Source: Vibrio sp. 99-70-13A1
GTDB lineage: Bacteria; Pseudomonadota; Gammaproteobacteria; Enterobacterales; Vibrionaceae
Assembly: GCF_013114625.1 (NCBI RefSeq)
Contig: NZ_VTXD01000005.1
Span: forward strand, 62,001-126,000
Direction: 5' to 3'
DNA: 64,000 nt
A model generated the notes under the pieces. The model was not told the origin of the DNA. It did not search any database and worked only from the letters and a program-made list of their open reading frames with translations. Shown one piece after another: positions 42,967-53,410 of the stretch; position 1 is the first letter of the stretch, and each line of letters starts with the position of its first letter. The position numbers and the translations under genes were made by a program.

Positions 42967-45822
42967 TTACGCTTTAGTAATTTTACAGAGGGTAACTTTG
43001 GTTTCCTGCATTTGCGTCACAGGGTCATAGCCATAAGTAGTTGCGATATTGGCCGATTCACCAATTACATATGGGTCTGTCCCTTCTGGGTACTTGTCTC
43101 TTAACTCTTCACCTTGGAATTTGCCACCAAAGTGGAAAGGTATGAATGCAAGACCAGGCTTCACTCTGCGAGTGACCATAGCTTTCACATGAATACGCCC
43201 TTTTTCTGCGCCTTCAACCCAAACCATCTCACCATCTTTAAAGCCGATGTCATTCGCATCTTTCGGGTTAACTTCCACAAACATTTCTTGTTGTAGTTCT
43301 GCCAGCCAAGGGTTAGAACGTGTTTCTTCACCACCGCCTTCGTATTCAACTAAACGGCCAGAAGTAAGAATGATTGGGTATTCACCTGACTTATCTTGGT
43401 CTTGAATAGACTTATACAAAGTCGGTAAACGATAGATAGATTCGCTGTCATCCCATGTTGGATAATCAGCGACTAAATCACGGCGAGGTGTGTAAAGTGG
43501 CTCACGGTGAAGTGGTACTCTGTCTGGGAAGGTCCACACAATGGCACGCGCTTTTGCGTTACCAAAAGGCATACAACCGTGTTTAATGGCTACGCGTTGG
43601 ATACCACCAGAAGTATCTGTCTTCCAGTTTTTACCTTCCGCAGCTGCTTTTTCGGCTTCAGTTAAATCATCCCACCAACCTAGGTGCTTTAATAATTTGT
43701 CACTGAATTCTGGGTAACCATCTTCAAGCTCACAATCTTTCGAATAACTATCTTCTGCAAGTAGATTATCCCCTTCAAATTCCACACCAAAGCGAGCGCG
43801 GAAGTTACCGCCTCCGTCTGCAACCGCTTTAGATGTATCGTATAAAATATGGGTGCCTGGGTGTTTCATTTCAGGTGTGCCCCAACATGGCCAAGGAAGA
43901 CCATAGGTTTCACCATGAGCTGCCCCACCTTCTGCTTCAAGAGTTGTCTTGTGGAAGGTATGCCAGTTTTGTTGGTGTTCTTTAATACGTTCAGGGCTTT
44001 GGCCAGTGTAACCAATTGTCCACATACCTTTATTGAATTCACGAGTGATATCTTCAATTACAGGCTGGTTATTTTCCACACGGACGTTTTTAAATAACTG
44101 CTCTGCAATACCTAACTTTTTAGATAGCAGGTACATAATTTCATGGTCAGGTTTAGATTCAAATAATGGGTCGATGACTTGATCTCGCCACTGAAGTGAA
44201 CGGTTTGAAGCGGTCACAGAACCTGTAGTCTCGAATTGAGTGGTTGCTGGCAGTAGATATACACCATCAGTACGATCATTCATTACTGCAGCAACTGTTG
44301 GGTATGGATCGACAATCACCATCATATCCAGCTTCTGCATCGCTTTTTTCATTTCGACGCCACGGGTTTGTGAGTTAACCGCGTGACCCCAATAGAACAT
44401 TGCGCGAATATTGTCGTTCTGCTCAATGTTGTCTTTATTTTCAAGTACACCATCAATCCAACGAGACACGGGAATACCCATGTTATTCATTGGTTTCTTA
44501 CCGTGATACTTTTTCTGATCGAAGCGATCCGTCAGCCAAGCGTAATCAACCCCCCACACTTTTGACCAATGCTTCCACGCGCCATCAGATAAACCATAGT
44601 AGCCCGGTAGAGTATGCGAAAGCACGCCCAGGTCAGTTGCGCCTTGAACGTTATCGTGACCTCGGAAAATATTCGCACCACCGCCAGATTTACCCATGTT
44701 TCCAAGCGCAAGTTCAAGTACACAATAAGCACGTGTATTGTTGTTACCTGTTGTATGTTGAGTACCGCCCATACACCAAACAATACAGCCTGGACGATTC
44801 TCTGAAAGTAGCTTAGCCGTTTGGTAAACTTCTTCTTTGCTTACGCTGGTTACGCGCTCAACTTCTTCTGGCGTCCACTTTGCAACTTCAGCACGAATTT
44901 CATCCATACCGTAGACACGTTGGCGAATAAACTCTTTGTCTTCCCACTTATTTTCAAATACGTGCCATAACACACCCCAAATAAACGCAACATCCGTACC
45001 TGGGCGAAGTGACACATAATGATCAGCTTTTGCTGCAGTGCGAGTACGACGAGGGTCAGCCACAACAATCTTGCAATCATTCTTTTCTTTAGCGATTAAG
45101 ATGTGCTGCATGGCTACTGGGTGAGCTTCTGCTGGGTTTGAACCAATGAACAGCATAGATTTACAATTATGCATGTCATTAAATGAATTGGTCATTGCTC
45201 CGTAACCCCAAGTGTTTGCTACACCTGAAACCGTTGTGGAGTGACAAATTCGCGCTTGGTGATCGACATTATTCGTTCCCCAAATAGACGCCATTTTACG
45301 GAAAGTATAAGCCTGCTCATTACTGTGTTTAGCACTGCCTAACCAGTAAACTGAATCAGGACCGGATTCTTTACGAATATCGAGCGCTTTGTTGCCAATC
45401 TCTTCAATTGCTTGTTCCCAAGAAAGCTTTTTCCATTTACCGCCTTCAAGCTTCATTGGATATTTTAAACGACGTTCTCCATGACCATGCTCACGCAGTG
45501 CTGCGCCTTTTGCACAGTGTCCACCAGCATTGAATGGGTGATCATAAGCTGGCTCTTGACCTGTCCAAACACCATTTTGAACTTCGGCATAAATGCCACA
45601 ACCAACAGAACAGTGTGAACAAATCGTACGTTTGATTTCAGTTTTAGCGGTCGGGTCAACTGACTTTGCTTCAGCTTTCTTAATCATTGACGGTGCAAAC
45701 ATTGAAGCACCTGCAGCAACGCCACCAGCGGCAAGTGAGCTGTTTTTCATGAAAGCACGGCGGCTGATGCCTAATTGATTTTCTTGTTTGCTGACGCTAT
45801 CGGAGCGTTTTGTTAATTTCAT
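42967..45822 (-). CDS. Formate dehydrogenase molybdopterin subunit (alpha), cysteine type
   Basis: 951 residues. A Tat signal (SRRAFMKNSSLAAGG) leads it to the periplasm. CSHCSVGCGIYAEV binds a 4Fe-4S cluster. The active site reads QARICHSTTVSGV, so the metal ligand is cysteine, not selenocysteine, and no in-frame TGA is used. Many molybdopterin-family segments follow (LFIGSNPAEAHP, VVADPRRTRTA, RPGCIVWCMGG). It oxidises formate. It forms an operon with a TorD-like chaperone and a small Tat protein before it. Confidence 0.92.
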   Translation of the reverse strand: MKLTKRSDSVSKQENQLGISRRAFMKNSSLAAGGVAAGASMFAPSMIKKAEAKSVDPTAKTEIKRTICSHCSVGCGIYAEVQNGVWTGQEPAYDHPFNAGGHCAKGAALREHGHGERRLKYPMKLEGGKWKKLSWEQAIEEIGNKALDIRKESGPDSVYWLGSAKHSNEQAYTFRKMASIWGTNNVDHQARICHSTTVSGVANTWGYGAMTNSFNDMHNCKSMLFIGSNPAEAHPVAMQHILIAKEKNDCKIVVADPRRTRTAAKADHYVSLRPGTDVAFIWGVLWHVFENKWEDKEFIRQRVYGMDEIRAEVAKWTPEEVERVTSVSKEEVYQTAKLLSENRPGCIVWCMGGTQHTTGNNNTRAYCVLELALGNMGKSGGGANIFRGHDNVQGATDLGVLSHTLPGYYGLSDGAWKHWSKVWGVDYAWLTDRFDQKKYHGKKPMNNMGIPVSRWIDGVLENKDNIEQNDNIRAMFYWGHAVNSQTRGVEMKKAMQKLDMMVIVDPYPTVAAVMNDRTDGVYLLPATTQFETTGSVTASNRSLQWRDQVIDPLFESKPDHEIMYLLSKKLGIAEQLFKNVRVENNQPVIEDITREFNKGMWTIGYTGQSPERIKEHQQNWHTFHKTTLEAEGGAAHGETYGLPWPCWGTPEMKHPGTHILYDTSKAVADGGGNFRARFGVEFEGDNLLAEDSYSKDCELEDGYPEFSDKLLKHLGWWDDLTEAEKAAAEGKNWKTDTSGGIQRVAIKHGCMPFGNAKARAIVWTFPDRVPLHREPLYTPRRDLVADYPTWDDSESIYRLPTLYKSIQDQDKSGEYPIILTSGRLVEYEGGGEETRSNPWLAELQQEMFVEVNPKDANDIGFKDGEMVWVEGAEKGRIHVKAMVTRRVKPGLAFIPFHFGGKFQGEELRDKYPEGTDPYVIGESANIATTYGYDPVTQMQETKVTLCKITKA

Positions 45823-45832
45823 TAGTTAACTC

Positions 45833-46039
45833 CTATAGACTGTCGTAGTAATCACGAATATGTTGAGTTTCGTGATAGCCTTCTTCATGTTTTTCAATTG
45901 TGCTTTCTTGATTGCTCGCTACCGAGGCATTCGCCACTTTGGCAGTACCAGCAACTACAGCCCCCGCCACTGCCGCGGTACTTAGTCCTTTAAGAAGGTC
46001 TCTACGGCTTGTGTTTACCTTGTCTTGATCTTTCATCAT
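45833..46039 (-). CDS. Small Tat-signal protein of the formate dehydrogenase operon
   Basis: 68 residues. The twin-arginine motif SRRDLLKGLSTAAVAG is followed by an AxA-like cleavage region and a charged tail (EKHEEGYHETQHIRDYYDSL). Proteins like this sit immediately before the alpha subunit gene in many gammaproteobacterial fdh operons. It is likely exported with, or helps export of, the enzyme. Function unknown. Confidence 0.8.
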   Translation of the reverse strand: MMKDQDKVNTSRRDLLKGLSTAAVAGAVVAGTAKVANASVASNQESTIEKHEEGYHETQHIRDYYDSL

Positions 46040-46138
46040 TGCTTCCCTTTACCGGTTAGGTAGTGTTGGATGCTTGAGCATCTCTAATACAAATTCAGCT
46101 CTTTTCGCTTAATTTGTCACTAAAGCTTTTAGCTAGAT

Positions 46139-46816
46139 TTAGCGTTTTTCTTCTACAAAAATCTGATTTTTCACATCGACTTTATGAACGGCTTTGTTGT
46201 GTTTTGGATTCACAGCAAAGCTCACTTGTTCTATGGTCAAATACGCATTCAATAAGTTGGCAACTGCCGAATAAAAACTCACACTTTTCGCTTTTTGGAG
46301 TTGTTCAACAAATGAACCTACCCAGTTACCAATATGTTTATTGAAAAACGCTTGCTGAACAGGTTTAGGAAGTTCAACAAGCATCGACATCACTTCAAGC
46401 AAAGCTGAGATATGATCTTCAGGCTCTTTAACATCGTTGTGTCTCTCAAACCCTAGAGCATCTAGATCTTGTCGAAGATCAGACAAAGGCTTTTCCATAA
46501 GAGAACCAGTGATATGCCAAGACCCAAATTGAACGACTTCTCCACGCCCTACACCAATAAACAAATCTTGGTATTCTTCAGCCACTTGGTTTAATGAATG
46601 TGAACGCGCGGCTTCACGAAGTGCATTCCAAGCAATCGCCATAGGATGCTGATCTTCAGTGACTTCAAGTTGAGTCAACCAAAGTAAAAATTCTTCACTC
46701 GGTGCACTTCTAAAAAGCTGGGCAATAAGTAAGTAAATATCGGCACGCAGCGACTCATCATTATTTGATGCATTCTCTGATGATTCATTTGCTGATAATT
46801 GATTGTCTGGTTTCAT
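46139..46816 (-). CDS. TorD-like maturation chaperone
   Basis: 225 residues, all-helical and cytosolic. LRADIYLLIAQLFRSAPSEE at the start and YQDLFIGVGRGEVVQFGSWH in the middle are typical of the TorD/DmsD family: the Y-x-x-L-F-x-G-x-G pattern is the usual mark, and EPEDHISALLEVMSML is another. It holds the alpha subunit or the Tat signal until cofactor insertion. Confidence 0.85.
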   Translation of the reverse strand: MKPDNQLSANESSENASNNDESLRADIYLLIAQLFRSAPSEEFLLWLTQLEVTEDQHPMAIAWNALREAARSHSLNQVAEEYQDLFIGVGRGEVVQFGSWHITGSLMEKPLSDLRQDLDALGFERHNDVKEPEDHISALLEVMSMLVELPKPVQQAFFNKHIGNWVGSFVEQLQKAKSVSFYSAVANLLNAYLTIEQVSFAVNPKHNKAVHKVDVKNQIFVEEKR

Positions 46817-46827
46817 TTCTTACCTAC

Positions 46828-48525
46828 TTAGAATTTCAATTGTTGTTCAGGCTTCTCTGCCATCGATTCAAAAATATCGACCACACGGCAGTCTTCACAC
46901 ATAGCAATACGACTAATTGATAGCTCATCTGAAAATTGAGAATGACCGCGTAACTTATCTTGAAGCATGGTGATCATTGACTGAGGAGCGAAAGGCTTTT
47001 TACAACGTAGGCATTCCGCTGCTTTTTCTTCATGAAGGGTAATGGCTTGAGTTCGGCTTGCTTTGTCCCAATTCATTCTTGGAGTAAGAGACAGTGCATT
47101 CTCAGGGCAAGCTTTTTCACACATGCCACATTGAACACAATCTTGTTCTACAAATTGAAGATGAGGAGATTGACCATCATTATGAAGGGCTCGAGTTGGA
47201 CAAACAGACACGCAAGCCATGCACAAAGTACAATCTTTTGATTCGCAATCGACAGTGCCATAAGGAGCAGAAGACGACAAAGATTGAAGGGTTTCAACAG
47301 GAATTCGATTACTCACTAACGCATCTAAAGCCGTAAATAGTCTTTCTCGCTTTGTTCCCTCTAGGTCGCCCAACCAAAGTTCAAAAGGAAGCGTTTGTAA
47401 TTCTAGTGCTTGACCGTTTTGAGCCAGTTCTCTTAACGTCTCTAAATAAAGAATATCAATGCACTCTTTGTTTAGACCTAATTGATCCAATAGATCTTGA
47501 GCAATACCGACTTCGTTATTAAGCACCCTTAGAATTGTTGCTGGCATATGCTTACTTGCTGCAAATAAAACTTGAGTCGCGCCATTAGTAAGAGCGGCAA
47601 ACCAAGTGTCTATTCCTACAGATGGAAGTTCTTCTACAACAATTGGAATCACGTTATCAGGTAGTGCTTGAAGCGCCATCAAGTTATAGGTTTCATGACG
47701 AGAACTACAAATAAGAACGATTGGGTCTATTCCACCCGCTTGCTCGTAATTTGTTAAAGTACGCTCGATGAATTTTTGAGTATCTTGAGGCTTAGGAAGC
47801 GCATAGTGGATTGCCTCTGTTGGACATGCCGTCGCACATGTTCCCACACCTTGGCAAAGGTAAGGGTTAATCTCAATCTTATGACCGATTTGATCATTCC
47901 CTTCACTGGATAATGCTCCAGCTGGGCAGGCATCAACACAACGTTCACACCCTTTAATACCGCGAGAGCTATGTGCGCACAAATCGGTATCAAGCCTAAA
48001 GTATTTCGGCTTATCAAAAGTACCCATTAATGTTGGGATCTCTTCCAATGCATCAGCCAGTTTTGGATAACCTCGCCCTACAGGATAATAACCAGGAACA
48101 GGGACTTCTTCCGTCATGCACCCTGTTAGAGATAAATCGAGTACGACATCAAAGCAATCACTATTAATAGCGACTTTTGCTAGGTTGGTCGTCAAACCAT
48201 TATTTTCAATTAATGCTGTAAAAGTGCCAAGAAAGCCATCCAGCTGAATCGAACTCGTGAAATATAGATTAGGTAGTGAATCAGAACCATTTGCTGAATC
48301 TGCTGATATTCCATCAGTCGATAGCAAAGTAAGAGAATGCATCTCTTTAAGTTGTTCCGCTGCGCTTAGAATTATTGCGGTAGGTCCAATAATTAGCGTA
48401 TTACCGCCACTTTCGTAACTAACCGTTGGTGGGATAAGGTTTGCAAGCTCTACTGTATTATCAATAGCATAAGCACGAGCCTTGCCATTGGTAGAGTCAT
48501 ATTGTTTTAAGAATTGTTTTAACAT
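46828..48525 (-). CDS. Multi-cluster 4Fe-4S protein of the fdh operon
   Basis: 565 residues. Four ferredoxin-type motifs can be seen: CERCVDACPAGAL and CQGVGTCATACP near residue 200-240, then CTLCMACVSVCPTRAL and CVQCGMCEKACPENAL near residue 420-470. Two more Cys pairs lie in the C-terminal region (CLRCKKPFAP, CEDCRVVDIF). It probably transfers electrons or helps cluster delivery to the dehydrogenase. It belongs to the same minus-strand operon, 11 bases before the chaperone gene. Confidence 0.85.
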   Translation of the reverse strand: MLKQFLKQYDSTNGKARAYAIDNTVELANLIPPTVSYESGGNTLIIGPTAIILSAAEQLKEMHSLTLLSTDGISADSANGSDSLPNLYFTSSIQLDGFLGTFTALIENNGLTTNLAKVAINSDCFDVVLDLSLTGCMTEEVPVPGYYPVGRGYPKLADALEEIPTLMGTFDKPKYFRLDTDLCAHSSRGIKGCERCVDACPAGALSSEGNDQIGHKIEINPYLCQGVGTCATACPTEAIHYALPKPQDTQKFIERTLTNYEQAGGIDPIVLICSSRHETYNLMALQALPDNVIPIVVEELPSVGIDTWFAALTNGATQVLFAASKHMPATILRVLNNEVGIAQDLLDQLGLNKECIDILYLETLRELAQNGQALELQTLPFELWLGDLEGTKRERLFTALDALVSNRIPVETLQSLSSSAPYGTVDCESKDCTLCMACVSVCPTRALHNDGQSPHLQFVEQDCVQCGMCEKACPENALSLTPRMNWDKASRTQAITLHEEKAAECLRCKKPFAPQSMITMLQDKLRGHSQFSDELSISRIAMCEDCRVVDIFESMAEKPEQQLKF

Positions 48526-48790
48526 TGCTCAGTTCCATCGTAGAACGAATTCACATGAATTAAGTTGAACATAGCAATTAGTGTTCCAACTTGATTTTGT
48601 GCTTTAAAACAATGCTTTATGAAGTTATTCGATATTTTTAAAGTTAGCCAATTCGATTGTATAGACCGGAGGTTACAAGGTGAGACTATTTGTCCCACCC
48701 CTTCCATTGACGGTTAAGTCAAAATGTACCTATTTTTTGTGTGGTATATTTTGTCCCACTATTCTTTCATGTCTCTGAATCACTTAGTGC
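48526..48790 (-). promoter_or_regulatory. Gap in the fdh operon with a repeated GTGGGACAAA motif
   Basis: 265 bases without a gene, the largest gap in the operon. On the minus strand the ten-base word GTGGGACAAA occurs twice, at 48689-48698 and 48750-48759, 61 bases apart. The gap may contain an extra promoter for the enzyme genes. The word matches no regulator site that I know. Confidence 0.35.
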
Positions 48791-49423
48791 TTACTTTTCA
48801 GTGAAAGTTTTCTTTTGATTTCTTTGTAGGTTCGTTAGCTCATCACTTTCAGAAGATATGGTTTCTTGAGTATTTTCTTTTTGCTCTTCACCATCAGAAT
48901 TGTTCACTTCAGAGCTAGAAGCACAGCTTTCATTCGAATCAGCTTCTACTATTTCTTCTTCTGCTTCATCTTCTTCCAGTTTTTCATTCACCCAGTTACG
49001 AAGCTTGCTTGCGGCTTCAGTCGATAAGCTTTTTACTGACGAATAATCGTGGTCGTAATCATTCAACCTATCGACTTCACTGAATTCGCCACTGAGAAAT
49101 AATTTACGCATAGCAGCCTTTTTAGCCCCTGCTTCAGCACCGGAAACAAGTAATTGTGCTAGTGACGTTTCTTGTGCCACTTCTTCTAAAGGCGCGTCAT
49201 TCAAGAGTTCCGTTTCTGATAAGCTCTCATCAGACGTTGTCGTTTCTACGCTTTCTATATCTAATTTATCTGTACCAACACCATCGGCAGCTAGATTTTC
49301 AGACTCAGCATTAACCTTAGAAGATTCACCTTGAAAGTTAGATGTATCTTGGCTTACCGCTGAATCTGGGTTATCACCGTCTAGCTTACGTTGAGACCAA
49401 CGCGAAAAGAAATTATTGACCAC
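48791..49423 (-). CDS. DUF3306-like protein of the fdh operon
   Basis: I chose GTG 49423 (VVNNFFSRWSQRKL); a GTG at 49438 would add five residues. About 210 residues, very acidic. The first 18 residues with NFFSRWSQRKL are the family mark of DUF3306. A conserved centre lies at residues about 95-150 (AAMRKLFLSGEFSEVDRLND, DYDHDYSSVKSLS). The tail is low-complexity. It follows DUF3305 in formate dehydrogenase operons. Function unknown. Confidence 0.8.
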   Translation of the reverse strand: MVNNFFSRWSQRKLDGDNPDSAVSQDTSNFQGESSKVNAESENLAADGVGTDKLDIESVETTTSDESLSETELLNDAPLEEVAQETSLAQLLVSGAEAGAKKAAMRKLFLSGEFSEVDRLNDYDHDYSSVKSLSTEAASKLRNWVNEKLEEDEAEEEIVEADSNESCASSSEVNNSDGEEQKENTQETISSESDELTNLQRNQKKTFTEK

Positions 49424-49886
49424 TTGAACGCCCCGCACCTTTACGCTTCTTACGTCTTACTTCTAACAGTTCACCATGCCTACCAATATAAGCTTCCATC
49501 CACGCTTGAATCGGTAATGGCATTTCGGCAGACAATACTAGGTAGTCTCCATCCATATACTGCCCTGCAACGCTCTGTGAAGCCGTGATGGTGACTAAGT
49601 TAAGGTCAATGTCATCATCCAAGCTATCAATCACTAAAAACAGCTTAGGATTTTGAGAGCTAAGGTTAAATCGATAATCTGTTCGCTCGTCTCGATGAAG
49701 ATCTAGAATCATCTGATTTGGAGATTCGGCATTAGGCGTTAAATTGAAACCATCCAACTTCAATTGAGTCGTTGCCCAAACACCCGTTTTTACTTCATGC
49801 TCTGTTAGTTCACAGGCTAAAGGCCAGCTTGATTCATTCTTTTCTAAATGCTGTTCTGTGATCAATTCTGTTTCCGCACCATTCAT
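49413..49886 (-). CDS. DUF3305-like protein of the fdh operon
   Basis: 157 residues, no membrane span. SSWPLACELTEHEVKTGVWA followed by TTQLKLDGFNL and LDLHRDERTDYRFNL is the DUF3305 pattern as I know it. The C-terminus is very basic (RRKKRKGAGRSSGQ). First gene of the minus-strand operon that ends with the gamma subunit. It overlaps the DUF3306 gene. Its exact job in formate dehydrogenase synthesis is unknown. Confidence 0.8.
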   Translation of the reverse strand: MNGAETELITEQHLEKNESSWPLACELTEHEVKTGVWATTQLKLDGFNLTPNAESPNQMILDLHRDERTDYRFNLSSQNPKLFLVIDSLDDDIDLNLVTITASQSVAGQYMDGDYLVLSAEMPLPIQAWMEAYIGRHGELLEVRRKKRKGAGRSSGQ

Positions 49887-50246
49887 CTGCTTTCCTTTCC
49901 AGTCCGTAAAGCTAATCTAGTTCATAAAGCTAATGTTCATTCAAACTGAGTTGGTTAAAACAAAGTTGATTTGAGCGATATTCATAGAGGCTATAAAATC
50001 TATAATTAATGCTATAAAGCAATTTCTGAGCCATTAGTTCTTAAGGCTCAACTTGTAGACCTATTCACATGTTTATCTATTAACGCTTATACGTATGAAG
50101 GATTCAATCAAGGTGTAAGCACCTCTACCGATATCGCTAGCTAATAAGTGGAATAAGTTTTGCTTTAGTTTGATTCAAAATGATGAATACCTTAATGGGA
50201 ACTGATACTTTCATTCAGTTGGCGTGAAATACAAGGAACACTCGAC
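49887..50246. other. Divergent control region between fdh operon and fdhD
   Basis: 360 bases without a gene. It must hold promoters for both directions. I find no clear FNR box or CRP site. GTTGATTTGAGCGAT near 49967 resembles half of an FNR site only. A ribosome site (AAGGAAC) precedes the fdhD GTG start. Confidence 0.5.
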
Positions 50247-51077
50247 GTGTCAAAACCTAATATAATAAAAACCAGTGAAAACCCTTTTCAAACAATCGAA
50301 GTGGAAGTGTTTGATGAGTACGGTGAAAGGCTAACAAAACAAATTGCTTGTGAGAGACCCCTCACTGTAATGCTGAACTGGAAAGAAATTGTGACTTTAA
50401 TGACATTAGGCTCTCGCCCTGAAGCTCTTGTTCTTGGTTACCTGAAAAATCAAAGCTTCTTATCTGACCCAGAAGCTGTGGAATCCATCATCATAGATTG
50501 GGAAACCAACTCTGCAGCAGTGATAACCAAGGAAGACACAAGCCAATTAGAGAAAGCACTCAAGAAGAAAACCGTTACCTCTGGTTGTGGGCAAGGCACC
50601 ATGTATGGCAACGTGATGCAACAATTAGACAATTACCAAGTACCACAATCTCCGATTAAACAATCTGAGATCTATACTGCCCTTGAAGCTCTCACTCACT
50701 ACAACGATACCTATAAAAAAGCTGGCGCGGTACATGGCTGTGCAGTGTGTAAAGGTGACCAAGTTCTATCATTTGTGGAAGATGTAGGCCGCCACAATGC
50801 CGTTGATACTTTAGCGGGAGAAATGTGGCTTAATGGAGAAACTGGTGCAGATAAAATATTTTATACAACGGGTCGCTTAACCTCTGAGATGGTGATTAAA
50901 GTCGCTCAGATGGGGATCCCGGTTTTACTGTCTCGATCAGGTGTAACGCAAATGGGATTAGACTTAGCTCAAAAGTTTGGTATTACTACGATAGCTCGAG
51001 CTAAAGGTCTACGTTTTCAAGTCTTTACCGGTGCTGACAAAATGACATTTGATGTTAAAGGCTCTGAAAATAATTAA
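50247..51077 (+). CDS. fdhD: Formate dehydrogenase sulfurtransferase FdhD
   Basis: 276 residues from a GTG start. VTSGCGQGTMYG and GAVHGCAVCKGDQVLSFVED carry the conserved Cys residues (one C-x-x-C pair). DVGRHNAVDTLAGEMWLNG and TTGRLTSEMVIKVAQMGIPV are the strongest marks of the family. It takes sulfur from IscS and puts it on the molybdenum cofactor before the alpha subunit receives it. It lies divergently from the enzyme operon. Confidence 0.93.
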   Translation: MSKPNIIKTSENPFQTIEVEVFDEYGERLTKQIACERPLTVMLNWKEIVTLMTLGSRPEALVLGYLKNQSFLSDPEAVESIIIDWETNSAAVITKEDTSQLEKALKKKTVTSGCGQGTMYGNVMQQLDNYQVPQSPIKQSEIYTALEALTHYNDTYKKAGAVHGCAVCKGDQVLSFVEDVGRHNAVDTLAGEMWLNGETGADKIFYTTGRLTSEMVIKVAQMGIPVLLSRSGVTQMGLDLAQKFGITTIARAKGLRFQVFTGADKMTFDVKGSENN

Positions 51078-51320
51078 TAAGTTCCTATCAATAGAGAACT
51101 CTGACAATCAATAAAACACATAATTATCGAGGTTAAGCATACGCCACGCCTATAGGTTTGACCCAGGTATGACTGTCAGTTATCACCTCTAAATGCTCTC
51201 TACCCTAACTTGAATTGCGGATATTAAGTGCTATTAGTTTAATATCCGCTGTCATAATTCTGAAACAAAAACATAATAATTCAGCGGTAAACCAACGTCA
51301 CGTTTACCATGGAGGTGCCT

Positions 51321-53225
51321 ATGGATAGGTCACCAGGCTTTATTAGTTTCTTACATACTCTTTCTATCCGAATGCAGTTAACACTGATTACTGCGTTTCT
51401 TCTTTTAGGAATTATTAGCTACGCCACCTTTGAGCACTATAGTTTTTTACAGCTAGACCGCTTACAGCAAGCTGAACATCAAAACCTAAGCAGTGAAATT
51501 GATTTATTGACGTTAAGACGCCATGAGAAAGATTTCCTAGCCCGTAAAGATCTCAAATATGTTCAAAGATTTGATGATACATATTTAAGTTTAAAGCAGC
51601 GTATCCACACTCTTGGCACTCTCGTGACAGACGACAGCAACCAGATCAAACCTCAGTTAGATCTGGTGCTTGAAAAATTGAGCAAGTACCAAGATCAATT
51701 TCATGCTCTTTCCCAACATGTCATCCAACTAGGTGATCCTTTAAACCAAGGTATTAAGCAGAAAGTCACCCAAAGGCGTACTGCCTTCCAGAATAGAATT
51801 GATGAACTTAATAATTTGCCTCTTTCCATTGCATCTTCGCAACTAGCTGACACCGTGTATTCTTTTACTCAAACGCCAAATGAGTTAACCAATACTCAAT
51901 TAATCAGCAAAATATCGGCAATGGATAACCTGACTCGTAATAGCTCTACTCTTCGAAATAATTCAGCCTTTCAAGGAGAGTTTGAAGCATACAAAAGGTC
52001 TCTTAATGATTTAATCCAGTCTTATTCAGTGTATGGCTTTAATCCAGATAAAGGTTTACAGGGTGATCTACGTAATACTGTGCATAAAATGGAAGATTCA
52101 ATTCACGACCTTCAGAAATACATTCACAACGTATATATAGAAGCCAGCAACAAAGTGACACTGCAACTTCAACTATTTGGTTTTGTTATCGCTGCCATCG
52201 TTTCAGGGATGTTATTAATCATTGGGAAAAGTATCACGCGTCGTATAAGCCAAATTACGGATTTGATGAAGGATATCTCTGAAGGTAATGGTGACTTGAC
52301 CGTTCGAATGAATGCAAAAGGCAGCGATGAACTGGCTCAACTAGCTAACTCTTTCGACTTATTCATTAGTAAGCTTCATCAAAATATTACTGAAGTCGCA
52401 GAGGTAATGACAACACTTTCCACTTGTGCAAATACCGCTGAGCAAGCCGTTAATAAAAGTATAAAGAACTCAGAACAACAAAAAATAGAGTCCGAGTCTG
52501 TAGCAACCGCAGTAAATGAACTGGTCATGACCAGTAATGAAATCACCGCTAATATTGAAAGTGCAGCGGACACTGCATTACGCGTTAAACAAGAAGCCGA
52601 AAAAAGTATGCTCATCACCAATGAAGCCAGTACTAGCATTCACTCCTTAACCGACAATATTTCCGAATCACGACACTTGGTTAATGAGCTTGCAACGCAT
52701 AGCCAAGAGATTCGCACAGTGATGTCGACCATTACCGGTATTGCAGAGCAAACTAACCTACTCGCCTTAAACGCAGCCATTGAAGCTGCAAGAGCAGGAG
52801 AAAACGGTCGCGGGTTTGCAGTGGTGGCAGATGAAGTAAGACAGCTATCGCAAAAAACCAATCAATCCACCCATCAAATCGAAGACACAATTAATGGGCT
52901 TGCTAACGGTGTAGAAAAAACCGTAATAACAATGCAGAACAGCTTGGATCAAGTGAATACGACAAATCAGAAAACGGAACTGGCGGTTCATTCCATTCAA
53001 CAAATTGTCGACCAAATTTCTGAAGTGTTCGATATGAATGCACAAATTGCGACGGCATCAGAAGAGCAATCCATGGTGTCTGCAGATATTGACCGTAATA
53101 TCACCCAAATAGCTGATTTAGCCGGTAACACCGCAGATACTGTTCAACTAGCTGGGAATAGTAGCCGTGAAATACTGAATGTGAGCAGCAAACTAGAAAA
53201 AGTCGTCGCCCAGTTCAAGTACTGA
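51321..53225 (+). CDS. Methyl-accepting chemotaxis protein with helical periplasmic domain
   Basis: I chose ATG 51321, which has GGAGGT five bases upstream; the frame from 51309 would add four residues inside that site. 634 residues. One span near the start ([18 protein letters not shown]), a long all-helical periplasmic part (residues about 45-285; probably a helical bimodular domain) and a second span ([18 protein letters not shown]). A HAMP domain follows, then the signalling tip [20 protein letters not shown], which is the conserved kinase-control motif. The ligand cannot be told from the sequence. Confidence 0.9.
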   Translation: MDRSPGFISFLHTLSIRMQLTLITAFLLLGIISYATFEHYSFLQLDRLQQAEHQNLSSEIDLLTLRRHEKDFLARKDLKYVQRFDDTYLSLKQRIHTLGTLVTDDSNQIKPQLDLVLEKLSKYQDQFHALSQHVIQLGDPLNQGIKQKVTQRRTAFQNRIDELNNLPLSIASSQLADTVYSFTQTPNELTNTQLISKISAMDNLTRNSSTLRNNSAFQGEFEAYKRSLNDLIQSYSVYGFNPDKGLQGDLRNTVHKMEDSIHDLQKYIHNVYIEASNKVTLQLQLFGFVIAAIVSGMLLIIGKSITRRISQITDLMKDISEGNGDLTVRMNAKGSDELAQLANSFDLFISKLHQNITEVAEVMTTLSTCANTAEQAVNKSIKNSEQQKIESESVATAVNELVMTSNEITANIESAADTALRVKQEAEKSMLITNEASTSIHSLTDNISESRHLVNELATHSQEIRTVMSTITGIAEQTNLLALNAAIEAARAGENGRGFAVVADEVRQLSQKTNQSTHQIEDTINGLANGVEKTVITMQNSLDQVNTTNQKTELAVHSIQQIVDQISEVFDMNAQIATASEEQSMVSADIDRNITQIADLAGNTADTVQLAGNSSREILNVSSKLEKVVAQFKY

Positions 53226-53324
53226 TTCAGAGCAAATCACTTTCGAGTAAGTACTAGTTCAGTTCAAGTACAGCTTCTGTTCATTCCTGGTATCTAGAAA
53301 TAAGAGATAAGAAAATACAGGACA

Positions 53325-53355
53325 AAAAACAAAAAAGGCTCCATTAGGAGCCTTT
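53325..53355 (-). terminator. Terminator downstream of the ABC-F gene
   Basis: A-rich run, AAAGGCTCC, loop ATTA, GGAGCCTTT. On the minus strand a T-run follows the stem, so it serves the leftward gene; from the other side it may also stop the chemoreceptor transcript. Confidence 0.8.
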
Positions 53356-53410
53356 CATTTATTCGTAACTTACATTCATGCCGAAAGTAAAAGACTACGA
53401 CTAACTACAG

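Noticed and set aside
44400..44816. Long plus-strand frame of 138 codons inside the alpha subunit gene
   Set aside because: It is the shadow of a strongly supported gene on the other strand; it has no ribosome site and no recognisable domain.
50219..50236. Possible sigma-54 promoter of fdhD (TTGGCGTGAAATACAAGG)
   Set aside because: The -24 part is fair, but no GC follows at the right distance.
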